A stretch of DNA of 64,000 bases from Nematostella vectensis. Lineage: Eukaryota; Cnidaria; Anthozoa; Actiniaria; Edwardsiidae. Of this stretch, positions 43,088 through 54,811 are shown in pieces (the stretch's first letter is position 1; every line of letters starts with the position of its first letter). Under the pieces are notes generated by a model. It saw only the letters and a program-made list of their open reading frames with translations, ran no database searches and was not told the DNA's origin. Where the stretch lies: contig NC_064037.1 of NCBI RefSeq assembly GCF_932526225.1, forward strand, positions 15,017,703 through 15,081,702, written 5' to 3'. Position numbers and translations under genes: made by a program.

Positions 43088-45109
43088 CATTCTGTTATCG
43101 ATAAACATGCACCAATGAAAATTGCCTCTCGTGCAAAAAAAAGACAACTTAGTAAACCATGGATTACCAATGGCATCTTAAAATCAATAAAGCACAAGCA
43201 AAAAATGTACCGAAGTCATTTTTTTAGCAAAAACCAAGAAAAAGTAATAGCATACAAGCAATATTCTAATACTTTATCACATCTTCTCATCAAAAGTAAA
43301 AAGGAATATTTCCATTCTCAATTTATTAGCTGTAAAAACAACCTCAAAGCTACCTGGAAATTAATCGGCAAGCTGATACAAAGGAAAACAAAGGGGCAAA
43401 GTGCTCCTAGTCGCATTACTTCAGGAAATAGGTCGTTTACCAATCCTTCTGATATTGCTGATCAGTTGAACAAATTTTTTACAAATGTAGGAACCAATCT
43501 AGCTTCCCAAATTAAAGATGACAAATCCATATCTCCTACATCCTATATTAAACAATCTACAACTTCTTCTTTTGTTATGTCTCCAGTTTCAGAAGCACAG
43601 GTTTTTTCACTTTTTGCATCTCTTAATGAAAATAAATCATATATTACTATTCCTAATAAATTTATAAAATTGTCAGCATCCATCCTAGCCTCTCCTTTTA
43701 CTGCCATTTATAATGAATCTATAGCAAGTGGTGAAGTCCCTGATATTTTCAAAATCTCAAGAGTTACTCCTATATATAAAAGTGGGGATGCCACTGAACC
43801 AGGGAATTATAGACCAATATCAATAATCTGTTCATTTAGTAAGATTCTTGAGAAGCTTATCTACAACCAGCTGATTTTTTTTCTTGAAAAACATAAAATT
43901 TTATTTGAATTTCAATTTGGATTTCGGAAAGGCCATTCAACCGAACATGCCATATTAGAAACTGTTGAGACCCTCAAGTCTTCTATTGACCAAGGTATGA
44001 CTACATGTGCTATTTTCTTAGATTTTTCAAAGGCATTTGATACTATTAACCACGACATCTTATTAGCTAAAATGTACAAATATGGAGTCAGGGGAACCCC
44101 CGCAAAATGGTTTTCTAGTTATCTCTCTAATCGTCATCAGTTTGTTAAAATTGGCAATGCGGAATCATCTATGCTACCAATCTCTTGCGGAGTTCCTCAA
44201 GGATCTACTCTTGGTCCCTTATTATTCCTCTTATATATTAATGATCTCCCCAACTCTTCTAAGAAACTGAAATTTAGAATATTTGCAGATGATACAAATC
44301 TATTTTATACTTCAAAAAACCCCAAAGATTTAGAAACCACTGTTAATAGTGAATTAGACAATGTCATCAAATACTGTAACGCTAACAAGTTGTCCATTAA
44401 TTTTAAGAAAACGCATCATATCACTGTCACCTCCCCCAGAAAAAGTGTTTCTATTGACTTAACAGCATATGGTATAAAGAATACTAACAACATAAAATAC
44501 TTAGGTGTCTTTATTGATGAACATCTCAAATGGAATTCACAACTAAATCATGTTAATAAATGCCTCGCAAAAAATCTTGGAATCATTTCCAAGTTACGTT
44601 ATTTTCTTCCCTTGACTACTTTAACACAACTATACTATAATTTAATTTACCCATATATTTCTTATGGTATAATGAGCTGGGGCTCGGCAAGCCAAACACG
44701 GCTTCGCCCTATCAAAACGAAGCAGAATAAATGCATTCGCTCTATTTTCTTTGCTCCCCAAAGGGAAAGTCCATCGAATTATTACCAACTGCTTAGGATC
44801 CTGAATCTTGATAACATACATAATCTAAGGATATCATCTCTTGTTTATAAGCTCCAACACTTTCCTGATACTATGCCTAAGCCATTATGTAATCTAATCC
44901 TGCCTGCCACTCAAGTTCACTCACATAATACCAGATATGCTTCCAAAGGCAATCTCTTTAGGCCAGCTTCCAAAACCAATTATGGATTAACTAAATTTAC
45001 AGCCATGTCTTCTAGATTTTGGGAAAAAATACCAAATTGCATTAAGTCCTTACCTTACAATTCCTTCATAGAACAACTGAAATTGCATTTATTAAATAAT
45101 CAGAATTAA
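43088..45109 (+). CDS. LINE reverse transcriptase (open, lacks endonuclease)
   Basis: About 673 codons of LINE sequence, open without an internal stop, although the frame borrows its beginning from the Gypsy. RT motifs in order: YRPISIICSFSKILEKL, QFGFRKGHSTEHA, FLDFSKAFDTINHD (motif A, near 44024), GVPQGSTLGPLLF (near 44190), FADDTNLFY (catalytic FADD, near 44285), KYLGVFID. All RT catalytic aspartates are visible. It cannot mobilise itself without the missing N-terminus and 5' UTR. Confidence 0.88.
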   Translation, partial: HSVIDKHAPMKIASRAKKRQLSKPWITNGILKSIKHKQKMYRSHFFSKNQEKVIAYKQYSNTLSHLLIKSKKEYFHSQFISCKNNLKATWKLIGKLIQRKTKGQSAPSRITSGNRSFTNPSDIADQLNKFFTNVGTNLASQIKDDKSISPTSYIKQSTTSSFVMSPVSEAQVFSLFASLNENKSYITIPNKFIKLSASILASPFTAIYNESIASGEVPDIFKISRVTPIYKSGDATEPGNYRPISIICSFSKILEKLIYNQLIFFLEKHKILFEFQFGFRKGHSTEHAILETVETLKSSIDQGMTTCAIFLDFSKAFDTINHDILLAKMYKYGVRGTPAKWFSSYLSNRHQFVKIGNAESSMLPISCGVPQGSTLGPLLFLLYINDLPNSSKKLKFRIFADDTNLFYTSKNPKDLETTVNSELDNVIKYCNANKLSINFKKTHHITVTSPRKSVSIDLTAYGIKNTNNIKYLGVFIDEHLKWNSQLNHVNKCLAKNLGIISKLRYFLPLTTLTQLYYNLIYPYISYGIMSWGSASQTRLRPIKTKQNKCIRSIFFAPQRESPSNYYQLLRILNLDNIHNLRISSLVYKLQHFPDTMPKPLCNLILPATQVHSHNTRYASKGNLFRPASKTNYGLTKFTAMSSRFWEKIPNCIKSLPYNSFIEQLKLHLLNNQN

Positions 45110-45432
45110 TATTGATCCACCCTGGCCAGATTTACTTTTCCTCACTCTAAAATATTATATTTTGTTTATTTATATATTATATATTGTAAAAAAAAAAAAA
45201 AAAAAAATATAATAATAATAATAATATTATAATAATATTATAATAATATCCTGTAAGACCCTCGAAATCTGACTGTGGCAGTGACCATCTCGAAAGCTTA
45301 TGCTTCTATGGTCACTGCGCACCTTAAATTTTTTTTCTTCTTAAGTACCGTAAATAGTTAACTTCCCCTTTTTTCTACCTGTATCCAAATATTCTTTATC
45401 TTATTCAAAATAGTGCAAAATAAAAAATGAAT
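43088..45432 (+). mobile_element. LINE (Jockey/CR1-type), 5'-truncated, inserted in the Gypsy
   Basis: Begins in the linker before RT (HSVIDKHAPMK), has one open frame to 45109, a ~320-bp 3' UTR with an A run and (aat)n, and ends in an (atga)n tail at about 45420–45437. The endonuclease domain is missing. The flanks are the two halves of one RNase H segment. Confidence 0.9.
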
Positions 45433-45437
45433 GAATG

Positions 45438-45785
45438 AATGAGGTCGAAAAGGAACTGTTGGCGATCGTCTTCACGTGCGAGCGATTTCACCAGCTTATC
45501 GGCAGAAACGTGAGAGAAATAAGAAAAGGAGATGCAGAAATTCTCAACGAATTCAATGATATTTTTTAAGGACTTGGACTCGTGGATGGCGATCACTAAC
45601 GGATGCTGATCACTAACGGATGCTGAGAGAAACTACGCCCAGGTCGAAAAGGAACTGTTGGCGATCGTCTTCACGTGCGAGCGATTTCACCAGCTTATCG
45701 GCAGAAACGTGAGAGAAATAAGAAAAGGAGATGCAGAAATTCTCAACGAATTCAATGATATTTTTTAAGGACTTGGACTCGTGGA
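45438..45785 (+). repeat. duplicated Gypsy segment (two ~145-bp copies)
   Basis: gtcgaaaaggaactgttggc to gacttggactcgtggatggc occurs at 45441–45590 and again at 45643–45790. Each copy joins an RNase H piece (FTCERFHQLIGRNV) to the protease–RT connection (REIRKGDAEILNEFND). Short partial copies of ggatcactaacggatgctga lie between. Confidence 0.9.
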
Positions 45786-48281
45786 TGGCGAGTACCATAT
45801 CACTTTGAGTAATGAGGCTCAACCTACAATCCATCCGCCACGCAAGGTACCCCTTAGTCTGATGCCCAAGTTAAAGGAAACCCTGGAGAAGTTGACCAAA
45901 ATGGGTGTCATAAGCAAAATGGAAAAAGCGACTGACTGGGTTAGCAGTTTAGTTATCGTAGAAAAGAAAAACGGAACCTTGCGTCTGTGTATAGATCCAA
46001 AGGAACTGAACAATGCAATCAAGCGCGAGCACTACAAGCCGCCAACCGCAGAGACATTGTCAAGTAAACTGAGCGGGAAAAGGGTTTTCACCGTCATTGA
46101 CATGTCCAATTGTTATTGGCACAAGAAACTCGACGAGGAATCTTCGTACTTGTGCACATTCAACACGCCTTTCGGAAGACACAAGTTCGATAGAATGCCT
46201 TTTGGAATTTCTGTAGCTGCTGATGTAGCACAGAAATTGGTTGATGATAATTTCAGTGACATTCCTGGAGTTTTAGCGGTACACGATGACATCATCATCG
46301 CAGGGAGCGACAAGGCGGAGCACGACGAAGCTCTGAGCCGTGTGTTACTACGCGCAAGGGAACGTAACATCAGGTTTAACCGTGACAAGATCCAACTACG
46401 CGTGAATCAATTCAAATATCTTGGAAATATTGTCACAGCCGACGGATTTAAACCTGACCCAGAGAAAATAAAGGCAATTAAGGAAATGCCACAACCGGAA
46501 ACCAAACAAGATCTACAACGATTACTTGGCATGGTTAATTACCTGTCACAATACATTCCGAATATGTCGGAAATCACGGCACCTTTGAGGTCACTTCTAA
46601 AGAAAAACGCACAATGGGTTTAGTATGACGAACACAAACAAGCAGTGGATAAGATAAAGGAAGCGCTAACAAATAGCCCAGTACTACGCTATTTTGACAT
46701 CAATGAAGAAATAGTTATCCAATGTGACGCCTCACAAAACGGAATGGGAGGATGTTTGATTCAGGAGGGACACCCTGTAATTTACGCTTCACGATCACTA
46801 ACGGATGCTGAGAGAAACTACGCCCAGGTCGAAAAGGAACTGTTGGCGATCGTGCACAGCGATCACAAGCCACTCGAGGCGATAATGGCTAAACCATTAT
46901 CTCAAACACCCTGTCGCATTCAACGCCTACTTATCAGATTACAGAAATACAACATCACGGTACACTTTGTACCCGGAAAAGAAATGTTTATTGCGGATAC
47001 GCTGTCAAGGGCATTTCTGATTGAAGACACGGACGAACAACAGGATCTCAATGAGGACATTGAAGTTTGTGTCCACAGTTTTGTCAAGGAAATCCCGGCG
47101 ACAACTCACAGGCTCTTAGAGCTAAAACACGCATCCGAAAATGACGTGACCCTACAAGAGTTACGAAAACAACTAATTAAGGGATGGCCCAGCCACAAGA
47201 GAGAGGTCAAACCAATCATTGCACCTTACTGGACAATTAGAGACGAACTTAGTGAGGCTGAAGGCCTACTTTTTAAGGGAAATCAACTAATTATTCCTAC
47301 ATCTATGAAGGAAACGATGTTAAACCTCATTCACGAAAGCCATCTCGGCATAGAAAAATGCAAAGCGCGTGCCAGAGCTATTATTTATTGTCCTGGTATG
47401 TCGCGTGACATCTACGAAAAAGTCAGCAAATGTAAAGTCTACATGGAACACCAGCATAAGAACATCAAAGAGCCAATGCTACCACATGAACGACCGAAAC
47501 GACCCTGGCAAAAAGTTGGATCTGACCTAATGGAACTTAAGGGAAAGGACTATTTAGTTGTAGTTGATTACTACTCTAAATTTATTGAAGTTTGTCTATT
47601 GCGTGACAAGACAGCCGCTACAGTAAAATCACACATGAAATCGATCTTTGCAAGGCACGGAATTCCAGAAGAATTCGTGGCAGACAACGTGCCATACAAC
47701 TCAAAGGAATTTAAGGATTTCGCCAAAGACTGGAACTTCAAACTTACAATATGTAGTCCCCGATTTCCACAGTCCAATGGACGCAGCGAGAAGGCTGTAC
47801 AGATAATAAAGCGCATCCTGAAGAAATCTGACGATCCGTACATTGCACTACTGGAGTATCGCAACACCCCAGTAACAGGAATGAGCTACTCTCCTGCTCA
47901 ACTTCTTATGAGCCGCACTACAAGATCTAAGCTTCCTGTCAACAAGGAATTGCTAGTTCCTAGTGTCCCTACTGGCGTTAGGGAAGAGCTAAAGGCATGT
48001 CAAGACAAACAAGCCAAATACTTCAATAGAGGTGCAAAACCACTAGCACCCCTTACACCTAACGAGGGAGTGAGAGTCTATGACAAGAAGAAATGGATAC
48101 CAGCAACTGTCAAACAAGAAGCTGGAACTCCTCGCTCATACATCATACAGACAGAGACAGGTCAGGAGCTAAGACGAAATCGACGACACCTTCTTAAGAC
48201 CAACGAACAAGCTCCCGAAGTAAAACTACCAGAACCAGAGCAGCCCGACTCTCCTACGGAACATTACAGCGAACGCCCCCC
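45786..48281 (+). pseudogene. Gypsy RT–RNase H–integrase
   Basis: RT from GEYHITLSNEAQP with CIDPKELNNAIKRE, MPFGISVAADVAQ and catalytic VHDDII (near 46280); a TAG at 46621; RNase H from QCDASQNGMGG with a deletion just after EKELLAIV (the FTCERFHQL segment is missing); integrase zinc domain in which the second Cys of C-x-x-C is Tyr (SKCKVYMEH); integrase core with SDLMELKGKDY, ADNVPYNS and RSEKAVQ. Nonsense codon, RNase H gap and the Cys-to-Tyr change mark it as inactive. Confidence 0.88.
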
Positions 48282-48381
48282 CCCCCCCCACCACCACCAC
48301 ACACACACACACAACGACCGTAGGTCCACTTTTGGTTCTCAAATAGACGTGCTATTTGTAGAAATAAACTATAAAGCATAA

Positions 48382-51090
48382 GCTAGATCACTCTGGTATG
48401 TAGCCAAATCCGAAAATAAACGTCCATTGGAGGTACTGCAAACGTATAAAAAAATTCCTTTTTGTTTTTTTCGGGGGTGGTCAGATTTTTATCTGAGAGA
48501 ACTCATGAATGATTAGCCAGTCCTTTAGCTCTTGTTTTCTTCTCTTACCTAATGTTTCGACGACTCTCTCATTACCTGAAAAATGAAAAGTGTGCGAATT
48601 AGACACCGTACTTTTTCAATTATAGAAATAATAATTAATAATTTATAACATTTATATTGCGCAATTACCAATATGAAAAACTTTATCTTTGCAATATCGA
48701 GTAAAAAGATAACTATATTAAAAACTATATTAAAGATGTCAACAAAAGAAATGAATTGATTTTTAATTTTAGGGTAACCGCTGTTGTGAATGTTTTTTTT
48801 ATGTGTACTAGATTTGAAGCATTGATATTTCTCGAATGTTTTCTTTAATGATAGTGTCCTGTTATGTTGGGCCACATCTGAAAATAGGATGCAATAGATT
48901 TTCAATTTCAATGCAATAAAACATTTGTCCATTTATAAATTATCGGGCTACCGATAGCCAGGTTTCCTGAATAAATTGTCTTTATAAAATTTAGTATACT
49001 GAAGTCAATCCAAAACTGCAAAAAATCGGTCAACGGGAAAGTAGTTGTGAAGCTTTATTTTAAGAGGGAAAACTTATGGCCCTCAATAAAAAAAATTTAT
49101 TTCATAATAATTACACTAACAAGCAATAACAAGAAAGACCATATTTATTGTGAAATAGATAAAAAAAACTCCCAGTCCGAGGCTTGACGTGGGTAGATAA
49201 TGTTGACGCATTGCAGCGCAGAAAGCCGCACTGGTAAGTTTGTAATTTCTCTGTTGTTTATGTCATTTTTTTAGTACTTATGACTGTTATTTGTCACAGA
49301 AAACCGCCGCAATCAAGACTTAAGTGTACCATTGTGAGTCGTTGAGTTTGTCAGCGTCGATATTAAAATCGTTGCGTTAAATTGGTTTTCGTGTTCATCG
49401 CCCATCCTCGTACGGGTCTGCGCACGTGGTGACATCAGGATAATGGGTTTTTAGTGATATAAATAGCTAACTAGGAAAATCCGTGCGCTGTGTAGTTTAA
49501 GGCGAGATATTCGAAGAAAAACAAAGAAGAGGAATACCAAAAGAAATAAAAAAATGATACAAAACCACAGGCAGACCAAGCTCATATAGTGTTTATATGA
49601 ACTTTGATCGTCAAAATTCGAAATCTTGAACATCTAACTCTAGAAGACTGGGAAGCTTTCCTCTTTTACTACTTTACTCTTTGCCTATCCTCGAGAGAAT
49701 GGATCATCTAAAAATAAGTCTAAGACCAGCCTGGAAAATTATCAAGCCGTCTATACTGTGCAACATCGCAATCAAAGCTAGCAGGCCAAGAGCGATAAAA
49801 ATTGAAGGGGGACATTCAGAATATTAGGTTTTGGTAGGCATGTACTCAGTTTAGAAGATAATTACTTTGTGTAAACTTTGCTTAGGAGTAAAGCTTTGTC
49901 CATGAAGTATCTAAAAAAAAACGTAGGAGACATCTTGTAGAAAATCCTACGGCATATTTGTTTCCAAAAATTAGGGGGATGGGAAATTAGTTAGACCAAG
50001 AACCTGTATATATAAATATTAACATAGAAAACTCACCAATTGTCATTAGTACGACCAGAATTGTATCCAAAGCAAGTCTTGAGTTATCAGGAATCGCGAC
50101 TCTGGAAGGGTTCTTCCTGATTAGAGTTCTCGGGACAACATCGAAATTGATGTGTCCAGTTTCACGCTTGGATGTTATGTGAGGTTCTGAAAGTGGGTTT
50201 GCAGCTTTAGGTGACGATATATTTAGACAAAACCACTCAGCATGACGTTTTTTGCTATGCCAAAGTAAATTAAAAATTTGGTATCAATTGAGGAAATCAT
50301 AGCAACCTTTTCATTGTTTGAAAGGAGCGTTATGAAGTTACTGAGGGTTACTTAAGTAACTAAAAGCTCAGCAAGACTTGTGTTGTTGTGGCGGGGCTCA
50401 TCAAAAACTTTGTTAATACTAAAAAACAACATGACAACATAACATGAAATAGCGAATGAATGAATAAAAATATTTTCTACCCGAATTCGAAGTATGGAAA
50501 CAATGTTCAAAACCAATTATGAAAACCTGCTTATGGCTACAAAGAATAATTAAAAAGTTGTCAGACTACTAGTGTAGAAATGGAAACATTTAGATCAAAG
50601 CATGCAGTGATTATTGTTATTGTTTTGGGAGAGTTGGGGTTAACTTTTGTAATCTAATCTTCTTATTCATAATTTTAAACAAATTATAAGGCCTACTTTT
50701 AGTATGTTAACTGGATTTCTATCCCCCGAATCACTATAGAATTTCAATCATGAGCTTGGGTGGCCCGTGGAATAACTTATTGTCAAATGTGGTTGGTGGT
50801 ATTTTTCATATCGATTTTGTTTCTTTAGTAATTACCAGCATTTACATAACAAAAAAGCTTTCACTTACTTTTACTCAAAGTTTGATCTGCGAGTGGGTGG
50901 TCTTATACCGTACAAAGTATAGAACATTGCTCACACAGTGATGGGTCAAACCAATCTGGTATTTTCCCACGGTAGTTTCTGCGATAAAATGAAATATTTG
51001 GGCTCTTTATATTTTGTTTTTGTTTAATTCCCTTGTTTACTTTCCAAGTTTGATGATTTTTATTCTTTTGAATGTCCATTATATTCGTGT
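48382..51090. other. no gene recognised
   Basis: AT-rich intergenic or intronic sequence. Only short chance frames are seen; no splice-bounded exon with a recognised domain and no clear repeat array. Confidence 0.5.
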
Positions 51091-51968
51091 GTCAGGACAC
51101 TGGCTTCCCACCCGCGTCAATGAAGGATTTCTAAGGACATACGAAAATCACGCAAATAAACATCTATGAGTTATATCTCCATGCTCTATTCATGAAATAA
51201 ACCTATTTGGGACGTAAATGGATCCGTCTGTGGTGTTTTTTCTTCCTAAGAATCTCAATTTTACGAGTTTAGAGCGATATAAGTTAGCCCAACATCACCC
51301 TAGACCCGACTTGTCTTTGTCATGGTTTCCTCACTAACATCTAAATTGTGAGTTGTTGTGTGAAACGTCACTTGTACAGCTATGAGGAGTACATGCAGAC
51401 TGTCGACGTTTGCAACCGGTCGATCTAGAAGAGGGTTGGAGAAGGGACAAAGATATGTCTAGGGTAGTGTGGGGCTACGCTGTCTATGCAAATTACATTC
51501 CAAGGATGCCATTTGACCAGCTGCTATGTCCCGATCATCGACGGAAGCTAAAATTGACGTTCAAAAAATCATTTCTCGCAGGTTTTTAGGCGGATTGCTT
51601 AAAAACTCGATTCGGAGATAGTTCCGTCCCTCTCCCATCCTGTACCGGAGTCAGTGATTTCGTACTGCTTGAAGTCCGGCAGAAAATCGCGCTGGAGCTG
51701 AGGTAGTCAGAATAAAGATGCCAGCCTTGTCTCATTAACATACTTAGTATCGACTCAAAGATCTGAGGCAAACTTATATCGCTCTAAACTCGTAAAATTG
51801 AGATTCTTAGGAAGAAAAAACACCACAGACGGATCCATTTACGTCCCAACTAGGTTTATTTCATGAATAGAGCATGGAGATATAACTCATAGATGTTTAT
51901 TTGCGTGATTTCCGTATGTCCTTAGAAATCCTTCATTGTAGCGGGTGAGAAGCCTGTGTTGGCACAAG
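51091..51968. mobile_element. inverted-repeat element, ~190-bp arms
   Basis: The left arm 51091–51285 (ctcacc/cccacccgc, tcaatgaaggatttctaagg, ctctattcatgaaataaacc, ctaagaatctcaattttacg) is inverted at 51775–51968 with few differences. The ~490-bp centre has no recognised gene. Confidence 0.8.
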
Positions 51969-53326
51969 TATTCTTTCTACGAGGGAAACTATTAATCGGG
52001 CCCAGTCCCTGGCGCTACCACCTGGTCGCCTGTGCTCGTAGATGACGCAGGGAAGGGGAGAGGCAAGCTCAAGCTCACAATCTCTTAACCACCACAGAAA
52101 ACCCGTTATAACGCTATAGAAAATCCATTGATTTGATCGTGTCTATTTTGTCAGGTACACAAGACAATTTTGACTTATAATACTTTCTACGTATGAAATC
52201 TCCCCACAAAACCCCTCCTGAGCCGTCTAAGTATTTTATTCACCCCCTCCCCCCAATAACGGTCCGCCGATAACTGATCCTGCGACTGAGGAAATATCTC
52301 TCAAACTCTGTCCTTCAAAGCGTGTCTCGTGCTCATTGTGGAGCTCGGACATCACAAAAAAGGTACGTACTTTTTTCTGTAGGGAGCAATTGGCACTGTT
52401 TTTTTCGTAGTGCCTCTGCTAGTCAGCTTTTTTCGTTCTTTTAAGAGAACTTTCAAGCTTTCAAGAGTGCTTTCAAGCATTTATACCGCAAATTTGTGAC
52501 AATTCCTGTGCCATTTTGCGCTATTTGCAACAAGAGTTTCTACAGATTTTCATCTTCAGAACATGTAAATCCTTTAATATTCTCAAGAAAAGATTCACAT
52601 ATAACTTTCTGATTGAGGAGGCATATCTAAACCCTTTCGTTCGTCTGTGGTGTCTAGGTGACAGACACAAAGCCCCCTATTTATTAAATCCATCTCAACC
52701 TCTTTTAAGCCAATGTAAAAACCCCCGATAATTGCGATAATCGCAGATTTAGAAAAAAATACATTTAAATTTTAAAGACAAAAGTTCATATTTAGTAGGT
52801 TATTGACATTGTGAGTCCTTAATACACAAAGTATGAGCCGTTTTTTTTACCTAAAATACGCGATTTTATGAGGTACTAAACCCATCTTGGATAACCGTGA
52901 GGTTGGGTCTAGCCTTGAAAACTTTTTCTATTAGATAAAGCGTTTTATCTAAGCCGACGACAGTTTAATCTCGAAATATTAACAAATAGCGTAAGATTTC
53001 TCTTTCTAGAATAAAACCATCAGATATTTCGTTCGGCGTTTCGAACGGTGTTTCGTGAATCAGCACCGGGGGCAGTCTACCCTCTTGCGCAGAGCTTTCT
53101 GTGTCGCTTGTTTACTTTGATGTGGAGCAAAAACGATCGAGCGACACAGAGAGCTCTGCGCAGAAGGATAGGGGCAGACAACCTCGCAGTCACCTGATTG
53201 GTAGATATTATCGGAGATATCAGATGAGATACTGCAGGTCGCGCGGTACTGGGCTCTAGCTCAACCAAAATGGCGGACAGTCTGGTACGCATAGTGCACA
53301 AATATTGTCCTGTACATACAAAATAG
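51969..53326. other. 5' flank of ASPHD-like gene
   Basis: No coding exon recognised. Contains the hairpin at 53079–53167 and, just upstream of the gene, aaatggcggac (53271), a NRF/YY1-like motif common near animal promoters. Confidence 0.4.
53079..53167. repeat. hairpin, ~28-bp arms
   Basis: ctcttgcgcagagctttctg (53079) is inverted at 53138–53167 (agcgacacagagagctctgcgcag), with 30 bases between. Lies 160 bases above the ASPHD-like start. Confidence 0.8.
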
Positions 53327-54277
53327 ATGACTGTTCCCGGTGAATCGACATTCTGGTACTACATCATTGTCAACAGCCTTATTGCTGTTACCGTGTTCTT
53401 CGTATTTGTTTTTCTAAACGAGTTTTTGAGGCATATCAAGTACCCGTTTTCATCGAAAGGGGTGGAGGATGACTCGTGTTCTTCGCCAAACTGCATCCGT
53501 TGTCGCTCTTCGCTACTCGAGAAAGAATTACTTTTAATCAAACTCCGTGAATACCTGCATGAATCAGGGGCAAAGCCCGAAGATTTGGACCGTCTGAATG
53601 AGTCTATCATTGAAGGTACCAGGGTGGTTGACTACGAGAGGTCTTGCTCACCTCAGCGCCCTACAACCTTAGCTTTACTGGGATTAAACTCAAAACCCTG
53701 GCACGACGGGGTGTATAGCTGCGATATACAAGAACTGTGCAGCGAGGCAAATATCGATGTTATAACTTCCGAGGTTGAGACTGTTATAAAAGATTTGTCA
53801 GAAGGGTGGGTGCATAATACTTCACCTTCTGGGAGTTGGTATATCTTTCATCTCTACAATCAAGGGGAGAAAGTAGAGAATAACTGCCGTCGCTGTCCGC
53901 AAACTACTGCCTTGGTTGAGAAAGTGAGGCCCTTTATGACAGGCTGTGCTTTTGGTAATGCTGTTATATCAGTTATCACCCCAGGTACTTTGATATCTCC
54001 CCACTACGGACCAACTAACTGCCGAGTACGTTGCCATGTGCCACTGGTTGTCCCAAGTGGGTGCAAGTTGACAGTTGATTTGGAGGAGCGACAGTGGAGA
54101 AGGGGAGTTCCACTGGTGTTCGATGATTCATTCTTGCACGAAGTCAGCCATTCTGGCCCATCAGGAAGGAGAATTGTACTGATGTTGGATTTATGGCATC
54201 CAGATGTCAGCGTTGCAGAAAGAAAGGCTATTTGCCATTTGTTCTCAAACTTCAACTGGATTGAATCCTCTCGCTGA
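53327..54277 (+). CDS. ASPHD2: aspartate beta-hydroxylase domain-containing protein (ASPHD1/2-like)
   Basis: 316 codons in a single exon; the ATG at 53327 follows directly on an in-frame TAG, which fixes the start. A membrane helix near residues 10–32 (YYIIVNSLIAVTVFFVFVF) with a short cytosolic N-terminus predicts a type II membrane protein. A Cys-rich stalk (SSPNCIRCRSS) follows. The Asp/Asn hydroxylase fold is seen from about residue 150: GSWYIFHLYNQG, NAVISVITPGTLISPHYGPT with the first metal His, RVRCHVPL, VFDDSFLHEVSH with the second His, and RRIVLMLDLWHPD with the 2-oxoglutarate-binding Arg. The family uses Fe(II) and 2-oxoglutarate; substrates of ASPHD1/2 are not established. Vertebrate ASPHD2 has a similar size. 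Assignment between ASPHD1 and ASPHD2 is uncertain. Confidence 0.92.
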   Translation: MTVPGESTFWYYIIVNSLIAVTVFFVFVFLNEFLRHIKYPFSSKGVEDDSCSSPNCIRCRSSLLEKELLLIKLREYLHESGAKPEDLDRLNESIIEGTRVVDYERSCSPQRPTTLALLGLNSKPWHDGVYSCDIQELCSEANIDVITSEVETVIKDLSEGWVHNTSPSGSWYIFHLYNQGEKVENNCRRCPQTTALVEKVRPFMTGCAFGNAVISVITPGTLISPHYGPTNCRVRCHVPLVVPSGCKLTVDLEERQWRRGVPLVFDDSFLHEVSHSGPSGRRIVLMLDLWHPDVSVAERKAICHLFSNFNWIESSR

Positions 54278-54426
54278 AAGGTTTTGGTAACCTTACATGG
54301 TATTTGTGTGTTGAAAATTAAGTTAACTTTCATCAGAATTTGGGAATGGGAAGTAGGAAGAAGTTTTATGGCAAATAATATAAAAGCAGGTCCTTCCATT
54401 TCCAGATCCAGTGATAACTTCAAGCG

Positions 54427-54600
54427 TTGTATATGTTGTGGTTTGAAATGCTTCTTGGTTTGAAATTGTTAAAACCAGTTTGAAAAAAAATCAAACCATG
54501 CCACATTTGTTGTGGTTTGAAATGCTTCTTGGTTTGAATTTTTTTCAAACTGGTTTTAACAATTTCAAACCAAGAAGCATTTCAAACCACAACATATACA
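54427..54600. repeat. large perfect hairpin with a third internal copy
   Basis: tatatgttgtggtttgaaat ... aaaaccagtttgaaaaaaa (54428–54489) is inverted at 54538–54600 with almost no mismatch over about 60 bp, and a third direct copy of the first ~32 bases lies in the loop (54509–54537). It probably lies in the 3' UTR of the ASPHD-like gene. Confidence 0.92.
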
Positions 54601-54791
54601 TAGCGTTGTTTTCTAGTTAGATTGTATTTTTTCATTAAAATAGGTACAGTATGTTTAATAATTTTATAACAATCTATTATATCTGCACACTCAACAGTTG
54701 TTTTTAAGGAAAACCTAAACACTGTAATAACCTTTTACTCAACATTACATATTATTTCATGGTGTAACTTATAACAGCAAATAAGTATCAC

Positions 54792-54811
54792 AATAAAGGA
54801 ATCACAATAAA
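54792..54811 (+). terminator. two AATAAA polyadenylation signals
   Basis: AATAAA at 54792–54797 and 54806–54811, about 520 bases after the ASPHD-like stop. Plausible transcript end; not proven. Confidence 0.5.

Larger units (their letters stand above)
41853..48281 (+). mobile_element. rearranged Gypsy retrotransposon with nested LINE
   Basis: Parts in order: a 33-bp pol-end piece (41856–41886, equal to 48006–48042), gag and protease, a displaced RNase H piece, a LINE, a local duplication, then RT, RNase H and integrase. It has no 3' LTR after the pol end; coding similarity fades into C and CA runs at 48275–48315. It is a dead copy. Confidence 0.85.

Noticed and set aside
45405-45834. Two identical small minus-strand frames (63 and 73 codons)
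   Set aside because: They are the reverse of the duplicated Gypsy segment.
50750-50941. Small frame near 50.8 kb as a gene
   Set aside because: Short, no family, no exon-like splice sites noticed.
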